64,000 bases of DNA from Saccharomycopsis phalli. Taxonomy: Eukaryota > Ascomycota > Saccharomycetes > Ascoideales > Saccharomycopsidaceae. The position numbers and the translations under genes are program-made. Below the pieces are notes generated by a model. That model saw only the letters and a program-made list of their open reading frames with translations. It had not been told where the DNA came from and searched no databases. Positions 63,443 through 64,000 of the stretch are shown piece by piece. The stretch lies in assembly GCA_020342235.1 (NCBI GenBank), contig CP073218.1, positions 1,302,001 through 1,366,000 on the forward strand, given 5' to 3'. Numbering within the stretch: position 1 is the stretch's first letter; each line of letters starts with the position of its first letter.

Positions 63443-64000
63443 TTACTTGGTTTGATTGGTTTCGGCCGGCTTGGAAGTTTTGGCAGCTCCAGTAGATATG
63501 GAAGTGTAGGAGCCTGTAACTCTGACAGTTCCAGTAGATCTGGAAGTGTGGGAACCTGTAACTCTGGCAGTTTTATGAGGTTTGGCAGTTGGACCTCTGG
63601 CAGGATTGGATGTTTTGCGAGCTTCAGTAGATTTAGAAGTCTTGTGAGCTTCAGTTGATTTAGAATTTTTGTGAGCTTCAGTAGATTTAGAAGTGTGAGA
63701 ACCTGGAACTCTGGCAGAATTGGAAGTTTTGCCAGCTCTAGTAGATTTGGAAGTGTGGGAACCTGTAACTCTAGCAGTTTTATGAGGTTTGTCAGCTGGA
63801 CCTCTGTCAGGTTTGTCAGCTGGACCTCTGTCAGGTTTGACAGCTGGACCTCTATCAGGTTTGGCAGCTGGACCTCTGGCAGGATTGGAAGTTTTGCGAG
63901 CTTCAGTAGATTTAGAAGTCTTGTGAGCTTCAGTTGATTTAGAATTTTTGTGAGCTTCAGTAGATTTAGAAGTGTGAGAACCTGAAACTCTGGCAGAATT
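63443..64000 (-). CDS. Basic Ser/Thr/Lys-rich repeat protein, C-terminal part (truncated by window edge)
   Basis: An open frame without internal stops runs from the right edge to a TAA at 63443-63445: 185 residues, no start in view. The sequence is highly repetitive. A block SHTSKSTEAHKNSKSTEAH with its continuation KTSKSTEARKTSNPARGP occurs twice, and K-P-D-R-G-P-A-(D/V/A) is repeated four times in tandem. Composition is dominated by Lys, Arg, Ser, Thr, Ala, Pro and Gly with almost no hydrophobic residues, so it is a disordered, strongly basic tail. It ends P-A-E-T-N-Q-T-K. It could belong to a chromatin-binding or cell-surface protein; the missing N-terminus is needed to tell. Confidence 0.72.
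   Translation of the reverse strand, partial: NSARVSGSHTSKSTEAHKNSKSTEAHKTSKSTEARKTSNPARGPAAKPDRGPAVKPDRGPADKPDRGPADKPHKTARVTGSHTSKSTRAGKTSNSARVPGSHTSKSTEAHKNSKSTEAHKTSKSTEARKTSNPARGPTAKPHKTARVTGSHTSRSTGTVRVTGSYTSISTGAAKTSKPAETNQTK

Overview
The window is nuclear chromosomal DNA of a budding yeast (Saccharomycotina). The genes are intronless as far as I can see, are moderately AT-biased, and encode yeast-type proteins: Dop1, Hda1, prefoldin Gim5, mitoribosomal Rsm25, Lys12, SAGA Ngg1/Ada3, MAPKK Pbs2, acetyltransferase Mpr1 and exocyst Sec10. CTG codons are rare, and several fall where I remember family members carrying polar or small residues, for example near the Sec10 C-terminus and after the Asp-Trp pair of Rsm25. 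That hints at a CUG-Ser clade yeast but does not prove it. Translations quoted here use the standard code.

Layout, left to right: 1-2.7 kb has no gene, only repeat fossils. DOP1 (-) runs from 2.7 to 8.4 kb. HDA1 (-) and GIM5 (+) are divergent at 11-13.9 kb. RSM25 and a second probable mitochondrial gene follow (+, 16.1-19.1 kb), then LYS12 (+), a DAL5/TNA1-type permease (-), YCP4 (+), a coiled-coil gene (-), NGG1 (-), a very small secreted-peptide gene (+, 37.9 kb), PBS2 (-), MPR1 (+), SEC10 (+), an aldo-keto reductase (-) and a histidine-phosphatase-fold protein (+). Next come three small single-pass membrane proteins in a row (-, 52.8-56.3 kb), a glutamine amidotransferase (-), a sugar-acid dehydratase (-) and, at the right edge, the C-terminal part of a basic repeat protein (-). 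These are mostly unrelated housekeeping genes. The exceptions are the neighbouring mitochondrial genes and the membrane-protein trio, two of which look like diverged duplicates.

The most unusual content lies between the genes. Gene density is low for a yeast, and the long spacers hold two families of short dispersed elements that behave like SINEs. Family A is present twice as an identical 461-bp unit (24.5 and 55.2 kb). Each copy has its own perfect target-site duplication, of different lengths (14 and 12 bp), and a tRNA-like head with Pol III A and B boxes spaced as in a Leu/Ser-type tRNA. Family B is about 300 bp, ends in an (ATT)n tail, and has one copy with a 12-bp duplication plus many fossils. 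The families share a central core. I do not recall a well-described SINE in Saccharomycotina, so this is my candidate for an undescribed system.

A second theme is tandem repetition. Perfect or near-perfect mini- and microsatellites occupy promoters and 3' flanks, and they also run in frame through at least five genes (DOP1, the mitochondrial-type gene, YCP4, PBS2 and the phosphatase-like gene). TTACCCGG (Reb1-type) and CACGTG (Cbf1-type) sites recur upstream of genes.
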